Shown here piece by piece: positions 1 to 7,746 of a stretch of DNA of 21,759 nucleotides (position 1 is the first letter of the stretch; every line of letters begins with the position of its first letter). The notes under the pieces are model-generated. The model did no database searches. It saw nothing but the letters and a program-made list of their open reading frames with translations, and was not told the DNA's origin. A program made the position numbers and the translations under genes. This stretch comes from Acidobacteriota bacterium (GTDB lineage Bacteria; Acidobacteriota; Terriglobia; Acidiferrales; UBA7541): assembly GCA_003224135.1 (NCBI GenBank), contig QHYO01000328.1, positions 1-21,759 on the forward strand, in the 5' to 3' direction.

Positions 1-132
1 TTCAAAGACGGTCCCTGTGATGGCTCTTGCGGAATTGCCGGCAAAGCCAGAGTGGCGGCGACCGCTATTGACACCGGCAGCTTTAGCAAACTCTTCAGAG
101 AAGGCATGTATACTTTCCTCGATGGCAGTTAG
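1..132 (+). CDS. C-terminal fragment of an unidentified protein (partial)
   Basis: An open frame runs in from the left edge and stops at TAG (130-132), giving 43 residues that begin FKDGPCDGSCGIAG and end REGMYTFLDGS. It holds two cysteines in a C-X3-C arrangement. I do not recognise the family, and the fragment is too short to assign. It lies on the same strand as the following secreted protein, with a 164-base gap. The frame could be chance, but its amino-acid composition looks ordinary for a protein C-terminus. Confidence 0.4.
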   Translation, partial: FKDGPCDGSCGIAGKARVAATAIDTGSFSKLFREGMYTFLDGS

Positions 133-296
133 CCGCCCAGCAGATGCAGGTGCCAGGCAGCATATGAATGTCCCGGCTCATCTCGCAACCGGGTAGGGTT
201 GTCTCTGCATCCATACGATGCAAGGATGCGTGCGGAAGGATGCGTCAGCGACATCGTTCCTCACATTCGAACGCTCAAAAGTCTGGCTGGGAGAAC

Positions 297-1445
297 ATGA
301 AAAGTCCACGGAAAATAACGGTCTACTGGCTCGCTCCGGTCTTACTCGCTACGGCTATTCTGGTGTCGCCCACCAGCTTTGCCGCGCAGGATCCTCCTTC
401 GGCTCCTGTTCCCAAGGTTCCGCAGGATTCTCCCGCGCCACCACCGGTCAAGCCTCAAGACGCACAAACGCCCTCCAACCAAAATCAGTCCGACAGCCAG
501 ATCACCTTGAAATTCGCCGTAAACTACGTTTTTCTCCCGGTCACCGTAAAAGACAGCGAGGGCCGCCTCGTTCCCGATCTTACTCGCAACGAATTTCGCG
601 TCCTCGACGACAACGTCGAACAGCGCATCGAGTTTTTCTCTGCCGAAGCCTTTCCGTTGTCCGTAATCGTACTGCTCGACAAGGACCTCAAAGCGAAGGA
701 CGCTGAACAGGTTGAATCGAGTCTCTCCGCCATCATTGCGGGACTTAGCGCCAATGATGAAGCTTTCGTCTGCCGCTTCGATTCCAACTTTCATCCTGGT
801 AAGAGCTTCACTCGGGATCAGGACAAACTTCTCACCGAATTGCACCGCACTCGCCTTGATAAAGACCGCCCGGACGTCGCTCCCCCCGCTCCCGGCGGCC
901 CTTTTACGGTACCCACGATTAACGGCCAGTCCGTTACCAGTCCAGGCTCACCCCCGACGGCTCCGTCGACCATGGTCATCGGTGAAAAATCCACCAAGGC
1001 GCTCGATGACGCCGTTTACGAAGCGGCACAACTTTTGAAGGACCGTGGCCGCGACCGCCGCAAGATGATTTTCCTGATTTCCGACGGTGAAAACGGTAAG
1101 GGCAATCGCAATACTTACGGCAACACCATTAAAGAGCTCCTCCGCTACGGAGTTTCTGTCTACAGTCTTGGAGTCGGCGGTGGCTTCTACGAACGCAAAT
1201 TCTCTCGTCTCCAGTCCTACGCGCACGATTCGGGGGGAGATGTCTTTTACGCCGCGAAGCGCAATTCACTCGAAGAACTTTATTCTCGCGTCACCGAACA
1301 AGCCCGCAACCAATACACCCTCGGCTACAATCCGCGTGGCAACGATCGCGCCAAGGATTATCACACCGTCGAAGTTCGCGTCCGCCGCGAGGGGCTCGAC
1401 GTGCGCACCCGCGAAGGCTACTACTCCGTAACCGCTCCTCGATAA
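297..1445 (+). CDS. Secreted VWFA-related Acidobacterial-domain protein
   Basis: This is a 382-residue protein. I chose ATG 297 over the in-frame ATG 168 because it is preceded by GGGAGA and directly gives a classical signal peptide: a KSPRK basic start, a hydrophobic stretch around residues 9-28 and an Ala-X-Ala-like site before AQDPP. A Pro/Gln-rich linker follows (about 30-65). Next comes the N-terminal beta region typical of this family (VTVKDSEGRLVPDL, then NEFRVLDD) and a von Willebrand A-like fold with the late strand IFLISDGENG and the ending YTLGYNP...REGYY. This architecture matches the VWFA-related Acidobacterial domain family (TIGR03436), which is abundant and poorly characterised in Acidobacteriota. 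The metal-binding motif is degenerate: the first strand reads VIVLLDKDLK, where DxSxS is expected. A Pro/Ser-rich insert (about residues 190-230) precedes the second half. It is probably exported; the partner is unknown. Confidence 0.88.
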   Translation: MKSPRKITVYWLAPVLLATAILVSPTSFAAQDPPSAPVPKVPQDSPAPPPVKPQDAQTPSNQNQSDSQITLKFAVNYVFLPVTVKDSEGRLVPDLTRNEFRVLDDNVEQRIEFFSAEAFPLSVIVLLDKDLKAKDAEQVESSLSAIIAGLSANDEAFVCRFDSNFHPGKSFTRDQDKLLTELHRTRLDKDRPDVAPPAPGGPFTVPTINGQSVTSPGSPPTAPSTMVIGEKSTKALDDAVYEAAQLLKDRGRDRRKMIFLISDGENGKGNRNTYGNTIKELLRYGVSVYSLGVGGGFYERKFSRLQSYAHDSGGDVFYAAKRNSLEELYSRVTEQARNQYTLGYNPRGNDRAKDYHTVEVRVRREGLDVRTREGYYSVTAPR

Positions 1446-1564
1446 GCCGCCCTCGATCAGCCGGACCTTTGCTAGGCCACGATTACGCCTTGCAGCCGCC
1501 GGCCTTCGGTTCCTTGGCCTTCCGAAAAAAATCATTTCCAACTGTCCTCAACTCACGATTCCTC

Positions 1565-1593
1565 TTGACTCCCGCCCTGGCAGACTTTATACC
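1565..1593 (+). promoter_or_regulatory. sigma70-type promoter of the micro-gene
   Basis: TTGACT (1565-1570) and TATACC (1588-1593) are separated by 17 bases, close to the housekeeping consensus. The predicted start of transcription is near 1600. The only ORF with a good ribosome binding site downstream is the 13-codon one at 1659, and a strong terminator follows at 1718-1750. Confidence 0.55.
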
Positions 1594-1658
1594 GTGCTGC
1601 ATGAGCACGTGTCCGCCGCGCAGGTCGCGATTGCTCGTCACTCAAAAGGAGCCCGTTC

Positions 1659-1700
1659 ATGAAGAAAAAGGCCAAGAAGGCCCCGAAAAAGGGTAAGTAG
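1659..1700 (+). CDS. 13-residue lysine-rich micro-protein candidate
   Basis: ATG 1659 to TAG 1700 encodes MKKKAKKAPKKGK, with 8 lysines in 13 residues. A near-perfect Shine-Dalgarno, AAAAGGAG (1644-1651), sits 7 bases upstream, a stronger ribosome binding site than most genes in this window have. A good promoter (1565-1593) and an intrinsic terminator (1718-1750) bracket it, so the predicted transcript is only about 150 nt. The peptide resembles the basic tails of histone H1-like or ribosomal proteins and could bind nucleic acid, but that is inference from composition. Alternatives are a small RNA with an incidental ORF, or a leader peptide; the terminator directly after it and the opposing receiver gene beyond argue against a leader. 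No function is assigned. Confidence 0.5.
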   Translation: MKKKAKKAPKKGK

Positions 1701-1717
1701 TCTTTGCAGAATTCAAG

Positions 1718-1750
1718 CAGGGGCGCGCATCGTCGTGCCCCTGTTTTTTT
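1718..1750 (+). terminator. Rho-independent terminator
   Basis: A 10-bp stem (1718-1727 pairing with 1734-1743, one G-U pair, 6-base loop) with outer arms CAGGGGC and GCCCCTG is followed directly by seven T residues (1744-1750). The orientation is clearly + strand. It ends the micro-gene transcript and separates it from the convergent receiver gene. Confidence 0.85.
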
Positions 1751-1815
1751 GACCATGAACAATTGGCAGCAGATCGTCTGCTCGAAAGCACCTTGTGGGA
1801 TGGGCGGATTGCTCG

Positions 1816-2217
1816 TCAGCGCATACTTATGCCTGGATCGGGACGAGTCCTAGATTTCGCCAGCTCCGTTTCAATCGCACTCAGCAGAGGTTGCACACCG
1901 TCTTCCTTTGCCACCACGCATCGTACACCCACCAATTTAGCCGCGGCTTCCAGTTCATCCGTTTTGTAAAGTGTGTACATCACGATGGGGACCGACGGCA
2001 TAATTCTGTTGAGCTGTGTGGCCGCCGTCAGTCCATCCGACTGATGCATTCTGAAATCTATCAGCACCAAGTCGGGTTGTAATTGCGTCGCCTTTAGGAC
2101 CGCCTCGGTTCCATCCACGGCTTCGCCGCAGATCTCCCAGTCCGGACGCAATACAAACACCGTCCTGAGTGCACTCCTCATGGACTAGCGGTCGTCCGCT
2201 ATCAGAATTCTGGCCAC
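1816..2217 (-). pseudogene. CheY-like response-regulator receiver, interrupted by an amber codon
   Basis: Read from GTG 2217, the product begins VARILIADDR, then meets TAG (2187-2185), then continues SMRSALRTVF and runs as a complete receiver domain to TGA at 1816. All receiver hallmarks are present across both parts: the acidic pair (codons 8-9), the phosphoacceptor Asp in LVLIDFRM (codon 54), Thr in VMYTLY (codon 82) and Lys in VVAKED (codon 104). There is no output domain, so it is a stand-alone CheY/NarL-receiver type. A product started at the internal ATG (2181) would have 121 residues and lack beta-strand 1 and the Mg-binding acid pair, so it should not be phosphorylated normally. An in-frame TAG at 2229-2227 limits any longer start. 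It is most likely a pseudogene or a sequencing error; no histidine kinase lies nearby. Confidence 0.75.
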
Positions 2218-2453
2218 ACAGCCCCCCTACCGGCATCTAAAACCTTCAACTTTTTCGTGTGAGGAGGCTACTTGGGCCGCGCGTTGCTTTGTATCCAGCG
2301 AATACCTTAGCCCTTTAGACCTGGAGCGCAGTCCCCTTCACAGGCCGCTACGCCGTCGAATGAGACTGGATTGCCAAACAAGCGGTGATTTAGTGATTTC
2401 TCTGAGCTTTACAGTTGGTGGGCACGAGGGAGGAAGAGCAATTTCGACACGAA
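2218..2453. other. Intergenic region without a recognised gene
   Basis: This stretch lies between the helicase stop codon and the receiver gene, both on the - strand. I see no convincing ORF, no intrinsic terminator with a T tract, and no repeat. A G-rich run (2222-2227 on the - strand) may act as a weak ribosome binding site for the receiver gene. Confidence 0.4.
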
Positions 2454-5444
2454 TCATTTGCCCGAAATCAGAGCCTCTTCGTGTGCCGGGCAGATCGGCC
2501 GATACGCGCAAGATCTGCATTGAAATCCCGGGTTCGCCTGAAACTCACCCGCGCGAATCTCTGCCGCCGTCTCCTGGACCATTTTCTGCGCCTCGTCCAG
2601 TTGTTTTGCATCGCGCGTCGTCTCCTGCCGCTGATTATTCTGCAGGTAGTGGAACACCAGCCGCACCGGGTTCAGCTCAAGTATCTCTTTCACTGCAATC
2701 GCGTAGATGCTTAGTTGTAAGTCTTTTTTCGCGTCCGAGTCTTTCCTCGGTTTTCCCGTTTTGTAGTCCACGATTTCCACGTCTTTGCGACCCAGCGAAT
2801 TGATCTGATCGATTCGCCCTTTCATGACTACGTTGTTTTCCAGGTCCAGCTCAAAGCTCTTTTCCTGCTCCAGAATTTCCGGCAAAGACTCCATCATCGC
2901 GGCATAAAACGTGCGCAATTGCTCCAGGCCGTCTTTCTTGTACTCCTCTTCCTGGTAGTCATCCTCGAATCCGACTGCCGACCATTCCGTCTCATAGATT
3001 CGTTGCACTTCTTCAAACTTCAGTCTGTTGCCCTTTTTCATCTCTACCATCGCTCGCTTGATCGTCGAATGAACCACTCTCCCGAACGTCAATGTCGCCT
3101 TGGCTTCTCCTTCAATCGACCATAACTTCTCGAATAGAAATTGTTGCGGGCAGCTTCGATATCCCATCACGCTCGATGGACTTAGCCGCAAGGGTTCTGG
3201 GAGGTCCGGATGATAGGTTTCCGCCCATTCCGCAATGCGCGAAAAAATCTTTGCCGGGCCACCGGCAGGGAACAGGTTCAGTTCCGCCTCACTTGCCGCC
3301 GCTACTTCGGCTTCCCTGCGGGCGACCGCCGACTTGGGCGCAATTTGCAGAACATCGCGCTTCCTGATTGCGGGGTCCATCAGAATATCTTCAATAAACA
3401 ACGGAACCTTCGCCTTTCGTTCGGCAACCGTCGTCAGCGTCAGTCGATCCTCCGCCCGCGTCAGCGCCACGTAAAACAGCCGCCGTTCTTCCTGCGTGTG
3501 GTAATCGCCCTGCGGCAACTCTTCCTTCATCAGCTCGACGGGAAACTCAAACAGCGGAGCGCGATCGCTCACTGGAAAGGCGCGTGAATTTACGCGCAAC
3601 ACAAACACCTGCGGAAATTCCAGCCCCTTCGCTCCGTGTACCGTCATGAGCTGCACTGCATCGCCCGGCGCCTCATCGTCGAGTGCAATCGTTCCGTTGG
3701 CCTGCTGGAAGTAGTCGAGATATTCCAGGAATTCGTTGAGTTGCCACGTCTCGCTCTTGGGCTCCCATTCCTTCACGAATTCGATTAGGCGCTGAACGTA
3801 TTTTCGGTCCTGCCTGCTTGCCCGTTGCACAATTTCCAGCCATTCCATTAGATCGCTCAGAATTTCTCGCGCCGTTCGCTGCCTCATTGCCTTTCGCTGC
3901 TCGCTCAAAAACTCCAGCAATGTCCCAACTGCGGCATGCGATGCATCGAACGGCAATTCGCCCTGCGGCAACTGCAGGACGTCGTAAATTGCCTTCCGCT
4001 CTTTTCGTGCGCGCTCAGCCAGCCGCACGATATCCGGCGCTTCAAGTTCCCACGCAGGTGCCGCGAGAGCGCGCACGCACGCTACGTCATCGTATGGCTT
4101 CGCAATCACCCGCAAGTAGGCCAGCACATCGCGCACCAGCGGATGATCCAGGATCGAGAGGTTGCTGATCACGAACGGTATCTTGCGTCGCGACAATTCT
4201 TCCACCAGAAGATCTCGATGCGCATGCTGCCGGTACAGCACCGCAAAATCCTTCCATCGCCGGCCCGCCCGGTGGCTCCGTTCAATTTCTCGCGGCACCC
4301 AACTCGCTTCGTCCTCCTTGCCTGCAAACTCGACAATCCGGACCCGTTCACCTTCCGCTTTGCCCGCATGCAGGATTTTTTTCGGAAAGTCAGCGCTCGT
4401 TTCGTTATGCGAAATCGCCTGCGTCGCCACACGCAAAATGTTGGGCGTCGATCGGTAATTTTCCTGCAGCAAGACGCGCAATTTTGTGGAGTCTTCGCCC
4501 TCTTCCCATCCCGCAAACCGTTGCAAAAACAGTTTGAAGCTTCCGAACGATGCGCCGCGAAAGCGGTAAATTGCCTGATCGTTGTCTCCCACAACCACAA
4601 TGTTTCGTGGCGGAGCCGCGATCAACTCAAGCAATCTCAACTGCGCGATGTTGGTATCCTGAAATTCATCCACCAGGATGTGCCGATATCGCCTTTGGAG
4701 CCTTTCGCGCAGCGTCGCGTCCTGTTCCAGCAGCTTCACGGCTTCCGTCATCAATCCATTGATTGCGACGGCATTCTTTTCACGTAACAACTCTTCGCTT
4801 GCGCCGTACGCTCGCGCAATCTCTCGCTGCTTTTCTACCTCTTCCAGTCGCTCCTGGTACGTTTCCTCGTCGAGTTGTGATCGCTCCGTTTCCAGTCTTG
4901 TGGCCAAACTGTCCGCATATTCCTTGTACTTTTCGCAGGACACCAGCTCGTCCTGGCAACGCGAAAAGAATTGGATGAAATCCGTCAGAAATTGTCCCGG
5001 CTCCGCAAGCCGCCGGTATTTTTCGAGCTGCAGCCTCCTCATATTTCGCCGCAGCAAAATCCAGTGATCCACTTGCTCGAGAGGCAGCCGTCCGGGCCTA
5101 CCCTCTTGCAGAATCGTTTCGCAAAACGAATGGAACGTCGTGAGCGCAATTCCGTCTGCCCGCTCGCCGCAGCTTTTCATTACGCGCCGGTGCATCTCAC
5201 CCGCGGCTTTTTTCGTGAATGTCAGCCCCAGAATGTTTTCGCCGAGCAGGGAACTGTCCTGTTCAAGCAGGTGCCGGATTCGCTCCGTGATGACGCGGGT
5301 CTTGCCGGTTCCCGCCCCCGCAATCACCAATAGTGGCCCCTCGCCGTGCTCAATTGCACGCCGCTGCGCCGCATTCATCTCGAGTCCGGGAGCAGTCGCT
5401 ACCGCGCGTGGCTCATTTTCAAACAGATCAAACAGTGTTGCCAT
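2454..5444 (-). CDS. UvrD/AdnB-like helicase-PD-(D/E)XK nuclease
   Basis: This 996-residue protein fuses an SF1A helicase to a nuclease. Helicase motifs in order are Q motif (about 24-31), Walker A GAGTGKT (43-49), Ia LTFTKKAAGEM, motif II DEFQDT (259-264), motif III GDNDQAIYRFRGA, motif IV QENYRST, motif V TVHGAKGLEF and motif VI RRLFYVALTRAEDRL. From about 752 a RecB/Cas4-type nuclease follows with H792, D879 and D893-x-K895. Four cysteines (C765, C976, C979, C985) form the [4Fe-4S] staple known from AddB and AdnAB. Having both activities in one chain resembles the AdnA/AdnB subunits and other single-chain acidobacterial enzymes. It likely unwinds and resects DNA ends for recombinational repair; the partner is unknown, and no second RecB-like gene is visible here. 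The start ATG at 5444 gives a short acidic N-terminus (MATLFDLFENEP). Confidence 0.9.
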   Translation of the reverse strand: MATLFDLFENEPRAVATAPGLEMNAAQRRAIEHGEGPLLVIAGAGTGKTRVITERIRHLLEQDSSLLGENILGLTFTKKAAGEMHRRVMKSCGERADGIALTTFHSFCETILQEGRPGRLPLEQVDHWILLRRNMRRLQLEKYRRLAEPGQFLTDFIQFFSRCQDELVSCEKYKEYADSLATRLETERSQLDEETYQERLEEVEKQREIARAYGASEELLREKNAVAINGLMTEAVKLLEQDATLRERLQRRYRHILVDEFQDTNIAQLRLLELIAAPPRNIVVVGDNDQAIYRFRGASFGSFKLFLQRFAGWEEGEDSTKLRVLLQENYRSTPNILRVATQAISHNETSADFPKKILHAGKAEGERVRIVEFAGKEDEASWVPREIERSHRAGRRWKDFAVLYRQHAHRDLLVEELSRRKIPFVISNLSILDHPLVRDVLAYLRVIAKPYDDVACVRALAAPAWELEAPDIVRLAERARKERKAIYDVLQLPQGELPFDASHAAVGTLLEFLSEQRKAMRQRTAREILSDLMEWLEIVQRASRQDRKYVQRLIEFVKEWEPKSETWQLNEFLEYLDYFQQANGTIALDDEAPGDAVQLMTVHGAKGLEFPQVFVLRVNSRAFPVSDRAPLFEFPVELMKEELPQGDYHTQEERRLFYVALTRAEDRLTLTTVAERKAKVPLFIEDILMDPAIRKRDVLQIAPKSAVARREAEVAAASEAELNLFPAGGPAKIFSRIAEWAETYHPDLPEPLRLSPSSVMGYRSCPQQFLFEKLWSIEGEAKATLTFGRVVHSTIKRAMVEMKKGNRLKFEEVQRIYETEWSAVGFEDDYQEEEYKKDGLEQLRTFYAAMMESLPEILEQEKSFELDLENNVVMKGRIDQINSLGRKDVEIVDYKTGKPRKDSDAKKDLQLSIYAIAVKEILELNPVRLVFHYLQNNQRQETTRDAKQLDEAQKMVQETAAEIRAGEFQANPGFQCRSCAYRPICPAHEEALISGK

Positions 5445-5505
5445 ATCCCCGTCAGGGTACCGCGTTTCAAGGCGAAGAGGAAGCGAAGAAGCTATAGATT
5501 ACAAG

Positions 5506-5781
5506 TCAGAAACCGGAATCACTGTTGACCAGCAGCAAGACCAATATCAGCCACGCGGCCAACGCGCAAGACAGCCGCCGCGGTCGAAGAACATTCAATC
5601 GCTTCAAGTGCTCTCCTTCGGGAAAGAATTCCCCGTATCTCTTTCGAAGTTCGAGGAAACGATGATCCCAAGATGGTTCGCCAGATCCATGATTCCCGGC
5701 CGACCAAAGCGCCCCGTGCACCACACACGCTCGCCGCTGCCACGAATGTGCCAAACAGAATCCATGGGAAATTCTCATCAC
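5506..5781 (-). CDS. Small hypothetical protein with a C-terminal membrane segment
   Basis: A 91-residue ORF starts at GTG 5781, immediately followed by ATG 5778. The middle is charged (RFLELRKRYGEFFPEGEHLK) and the end is a clear hydrophobic segment (LAAWLILVLLLV) of transmembrane length, as in tail-anchored proteins. The ribosome binding site is weak. It sits in the 417-base interval between the helicase and the aldo/keto reductase, all on the - strand. I do not recognise it. The N-terminal 35 residues are cysteine- and tryptophan-rich and less convincing, so the true start may be further in. Confidence 0.33.
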   Translation of the reverse strand: MMRISHGFCLAHSWQRRACVVHGALWSAGNHGSGEPSWDHRFLELRKRYGEFFPEGEHLKRLNVLRPRRLSCALAAWLILVLLLVNSDSGF

Positions 5782-5861
5782 CGTCCCGACGTTAAATCCC
5801 TAATCGCTAGGATCTGTTGCCGGCCGCACTCGCCGTACTTCGCCGGACCGCCAACCCTTGG

Positions 5862-6893
5862 TCACGACGGCGAGCCGAGCCATTGCGGATTGTGTGTTGT
5901 GCCGTCGAACTCCTCAGCCGTTTTGTACAGCTCGAATTTCCCGTTCGCCGCGGCGGACGCAGTCTTTCCCAGCAGCGCGGCGATTTCATCTTCTTTCATC
6001 GGTTTGAAATTGCGCGCCGTTTCGAGAGCCTGCTTCACAATTTCCATCGATTCGCAGCCGGTGATGACTACGTCCGTTGGCTGGCTCATGGCAAACCGCA
6101 AACACTCCACCGCGGAGACCACGCCGCTCTGCAGAATCACTCCGCCACCCATCGGCTTCATCGTCTGAATCCCGATTTTCTCGCTCACCAACGCCGGCAT
6201 CACCTTCTTCACAAAACTTTCGAAATGCGCGTCCATCACATTGACGGGCATCAGCACCGCGTCAAATCGGAAGTCATGTGCTTCCGCGGTTTTCAGCATG
6301 TGTAGATGAATTTCCGGGCTCTTGTGCCCGGTGAACCCGGTGAAACGGATCTTGCCCGCCTTCTTGGCCTCGAGAAGCGCCTCAATCGCGCCGCCGCGCG
6401 CGAATACACGATCCGGATCGTTCATGCGGATGACTTCGTGAATCTGCATCAGGTCGATACGATCCGTTTGTAGTCGGCGCAAGGATTCATCGATTTGTGA
6501 TGCAGCAGTTTTCTTGTTCCGGCCGTCGATCTTCGTCATCAGGAATACCTTTTGACGGTAGCCATCCTGTAGTGCCTTGCCCATATGCTCTTCACTGGCT
6601 CCGCCATTGTAGTCCCAGCAGTTGTCCATGAAATTTATCCCGCCGTCGATGGCGGTCCGGATGAGGCGGGTGCTCGCGGCTTCGCTGGGCCGCCCTATGT
6701 GGTAGCCGCCCAGGCCGATTGCGGAAACTTTTTCGCCGGTACGGCCGAAATTCTTATAGGGAATGCCGTTCCGCTCTTCGAGGGCCCATAGATCGGTGCG
6801 GACGGAACACATTGCGGTGATGGTGGCAGCTACTTCCAGAAATCGTCGACGAGAAACGCGGGAATCAGGATCAAGCGATGCGCTGAAGGACAT
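5862..6893 (-). CDS. Tat-signal aldo/keto reductase
   Basis: This 343-residue protein has a twin-arginine motif, SRRRFLE (14-20), followed by a short hydrophobic stretch, so it is probably exported through Tat. The mature part is an aldo/keto reductase TIM barrel starting near IPYKNFGRTGEKVSAIGLGG. The catalytic tetrad is visible: D90 and Y95 in NFMDNCWDY, K121 in FLMTK and H152 in MQIHE. It should reduce carbonyls with NADPH, or act in reverse; the substrate is unknown. Tat-dependent members of this superfamily are common in Acidobacteriota and Planctomycetota. The C-terminal part lacks the Cys-rich ferredoxin-like tail seen in some relatives. The gene stands alone, with about 160 bases to the upstream DinB gene. 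Confidence 0.9.
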   Translation of the reverse strand: MSFSASLDPDSRVSRRRFLEVAATITAMCSVRTDLWALEERNGIPYKNFGRTGEKVSAIGLGGYHIGRPSEAASTRLIRTAIDGGINFMDNCWDYNGGASEEHMGKALQDGYRQKVFLMTKIDGRNKKTAASQIDESLRRLQTDRIDLMQIHEVIRMNDPDRVFARGGAIEALLEAKKAGKIRFTGFTGHKSPEIHLHMLKTAEAHDFRFDAVLMPVNVMDAHFESFVKKVMPALVSEKIGIQTMKPMGGGVILQSGVVSAVECLRFAMSQPTDVVITGCESMEIVKQALETARNFKPMKEDEIAALLGKTASAAANGKFELYKTAEEFDGTTHNPQWLGSPS

Positions 6894-7054
6894 GACTGGC
6901 TCCTATACGGCATTTGCGGGCCAGGTTGCGCGGTCACGAAAGACAATTGTAGAGCGCCTTCCGTTCTATCGCCAGTCCTCAAAGTTTGTCGTCTCGAATT
7001 GCGCTGCCTCTTCGACATCGACGCGCAACCATTCACATTGATGTCCAAAAGCCG

Positions 7055-7603
7055 TTAACGCTGAGACTTCTTGCCTGATGCCACGTCGGCGTTGAATTCC
7101 TGCGATTTGCTTTTTGCCACAGTGAGGGATTTCCAATTCGTTCCCGCAAAATGTTTTGCCAAAAACACGATCTGGCCTACGTGATACGAATAATGAGCGA
7201 TCTGCCGGTTAATCGCTTGCATCACGGAATGTTCCTCGCCGCGGATGGTGACGGTCTTCGTTAAATCCGCATCGCTCAGCGCTGCGAGCGCAGTGAAAAC
7301 GCATTTCCATCCGCCGTCCCACAAATCCAGAATTTCCGTGCGATTCTTCGGCGGATCTTCAAATTCGGTGTCGCGATTGCGACTCGGCTTCTCGCCATCC
7401 GTGGTTAGAAATTCCGTCCACCGCGATCGCATATTCCCGGCCAGATGCTTCACGATCATGCCAATTGAATTCGATTCCGGGTCTACCTGCGCAACCAGTC
7501 CCAAATCCGGGCACTGCGCAATCGCGTTTTCGCCGAGCTTCTTGTAATACTGAAAGAGGCTGGTGGAGTCGTTCACATATGAATCTGTTCGTTCGTGTGC
7601 CAT
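7055..7603 (-). CDS. DinB-superfamily protein (DUF1572-like)
   Basis: This 182-residue four-helix-bundle protein has the likely metal-binding histidine triad H53 (VKHLAGNM), H137 and H141 (IAHYSYHVGQIV). The pattern SNSIGMIVKHLAGNMRSRWTEF is typical of the DUF1572 branch of the DinB/YfiT superfamily. Members of the wider superfamily include bacillithiol and mycothiol S-transferases, but many have no known reaction, so no function is given. It is divergent from the second DinB gene (7747), with a 143-base shared intergenic region. The end is lysine-rich (ASGKKSQR). Confidence 0.85.
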   Translation of the reverse strand: MAHERTDSYVNDSTSLFQYYKKLGENAIAQCPDLGLVAQVDPESNSIGMIVKHLAGNMRSRWTEFLTTDGEKPSRNRDTEFEDPPKNRTEILDLWDGGWKCVFTALAALSDADLTKTVTIRGEEHSVMQAINRQIAHYSYHVGQIVFLAKHFAGTNWKSLTVAKSKSQEFNADVASGKKSQR

Positions 7604-7682
7604 GGCCGAATTCTACTCCCGTTCGGGCGTCAACTTGTGGGAAGGTTGCTCGTCGGGCTGGTCCAAACTGACGGCAAAAGGC

Positions 7683-7712
7683 TTGACAATTCGCTTTTTG
7701 TTCGCCTATATT
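7683..7712 (+). promoter_or_regulatory. sigma70-type promoter of the second DinB gene
   Basis: TTGACA (7683-7688) is a perfect -35 element. TATATT (7707-7712) follows after 18 bases. The downstream ribosome binding site GGAGG (7737-7741) stands 5 bases before ATG 7747. Confidence 0.7.
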
Positions 7713-7746
7713 GTTTTCCGCCGCAATCCACTATCCGGAGGCTTTT

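Noticed and set aside
168..296. Longer N-terminus of the VWA-like protein from ATG 168
   Set aside because: There is no ribosome binding site, the extra 43 residues are Arg/Cys/His-rich and unlike a secreted protein, and they would bury the signal peptide that starts at 297.
1768..1782. Perfect hairpin AGCAGA-TCG-TCTGCT downstream of the receiver gene on the - strand
   Set aside because: It is not followed by a T tract on either strand and has a short stem, so it is not a convincing terminator.
3936..4787. Long + strand open frame of 283 codons opposite the helicase
   Set aside because: It is a shadow of the helicase gene, with no domain and no ribosome binding site.
5140..6168. Long + strand open frame of 342 codons across the helicase 5' end and the aldo/keto reductase
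   Set aside because: It overlaps two clear - strand genes, its sequence is Ser/Arg/Pro-rich and protein-like motifs are absent.
7711..7746. Upstream start of the second DinB protein
   Set aside because: It lies in the -10 element of a strong promoter, and GGAGG marks ATG 7747.
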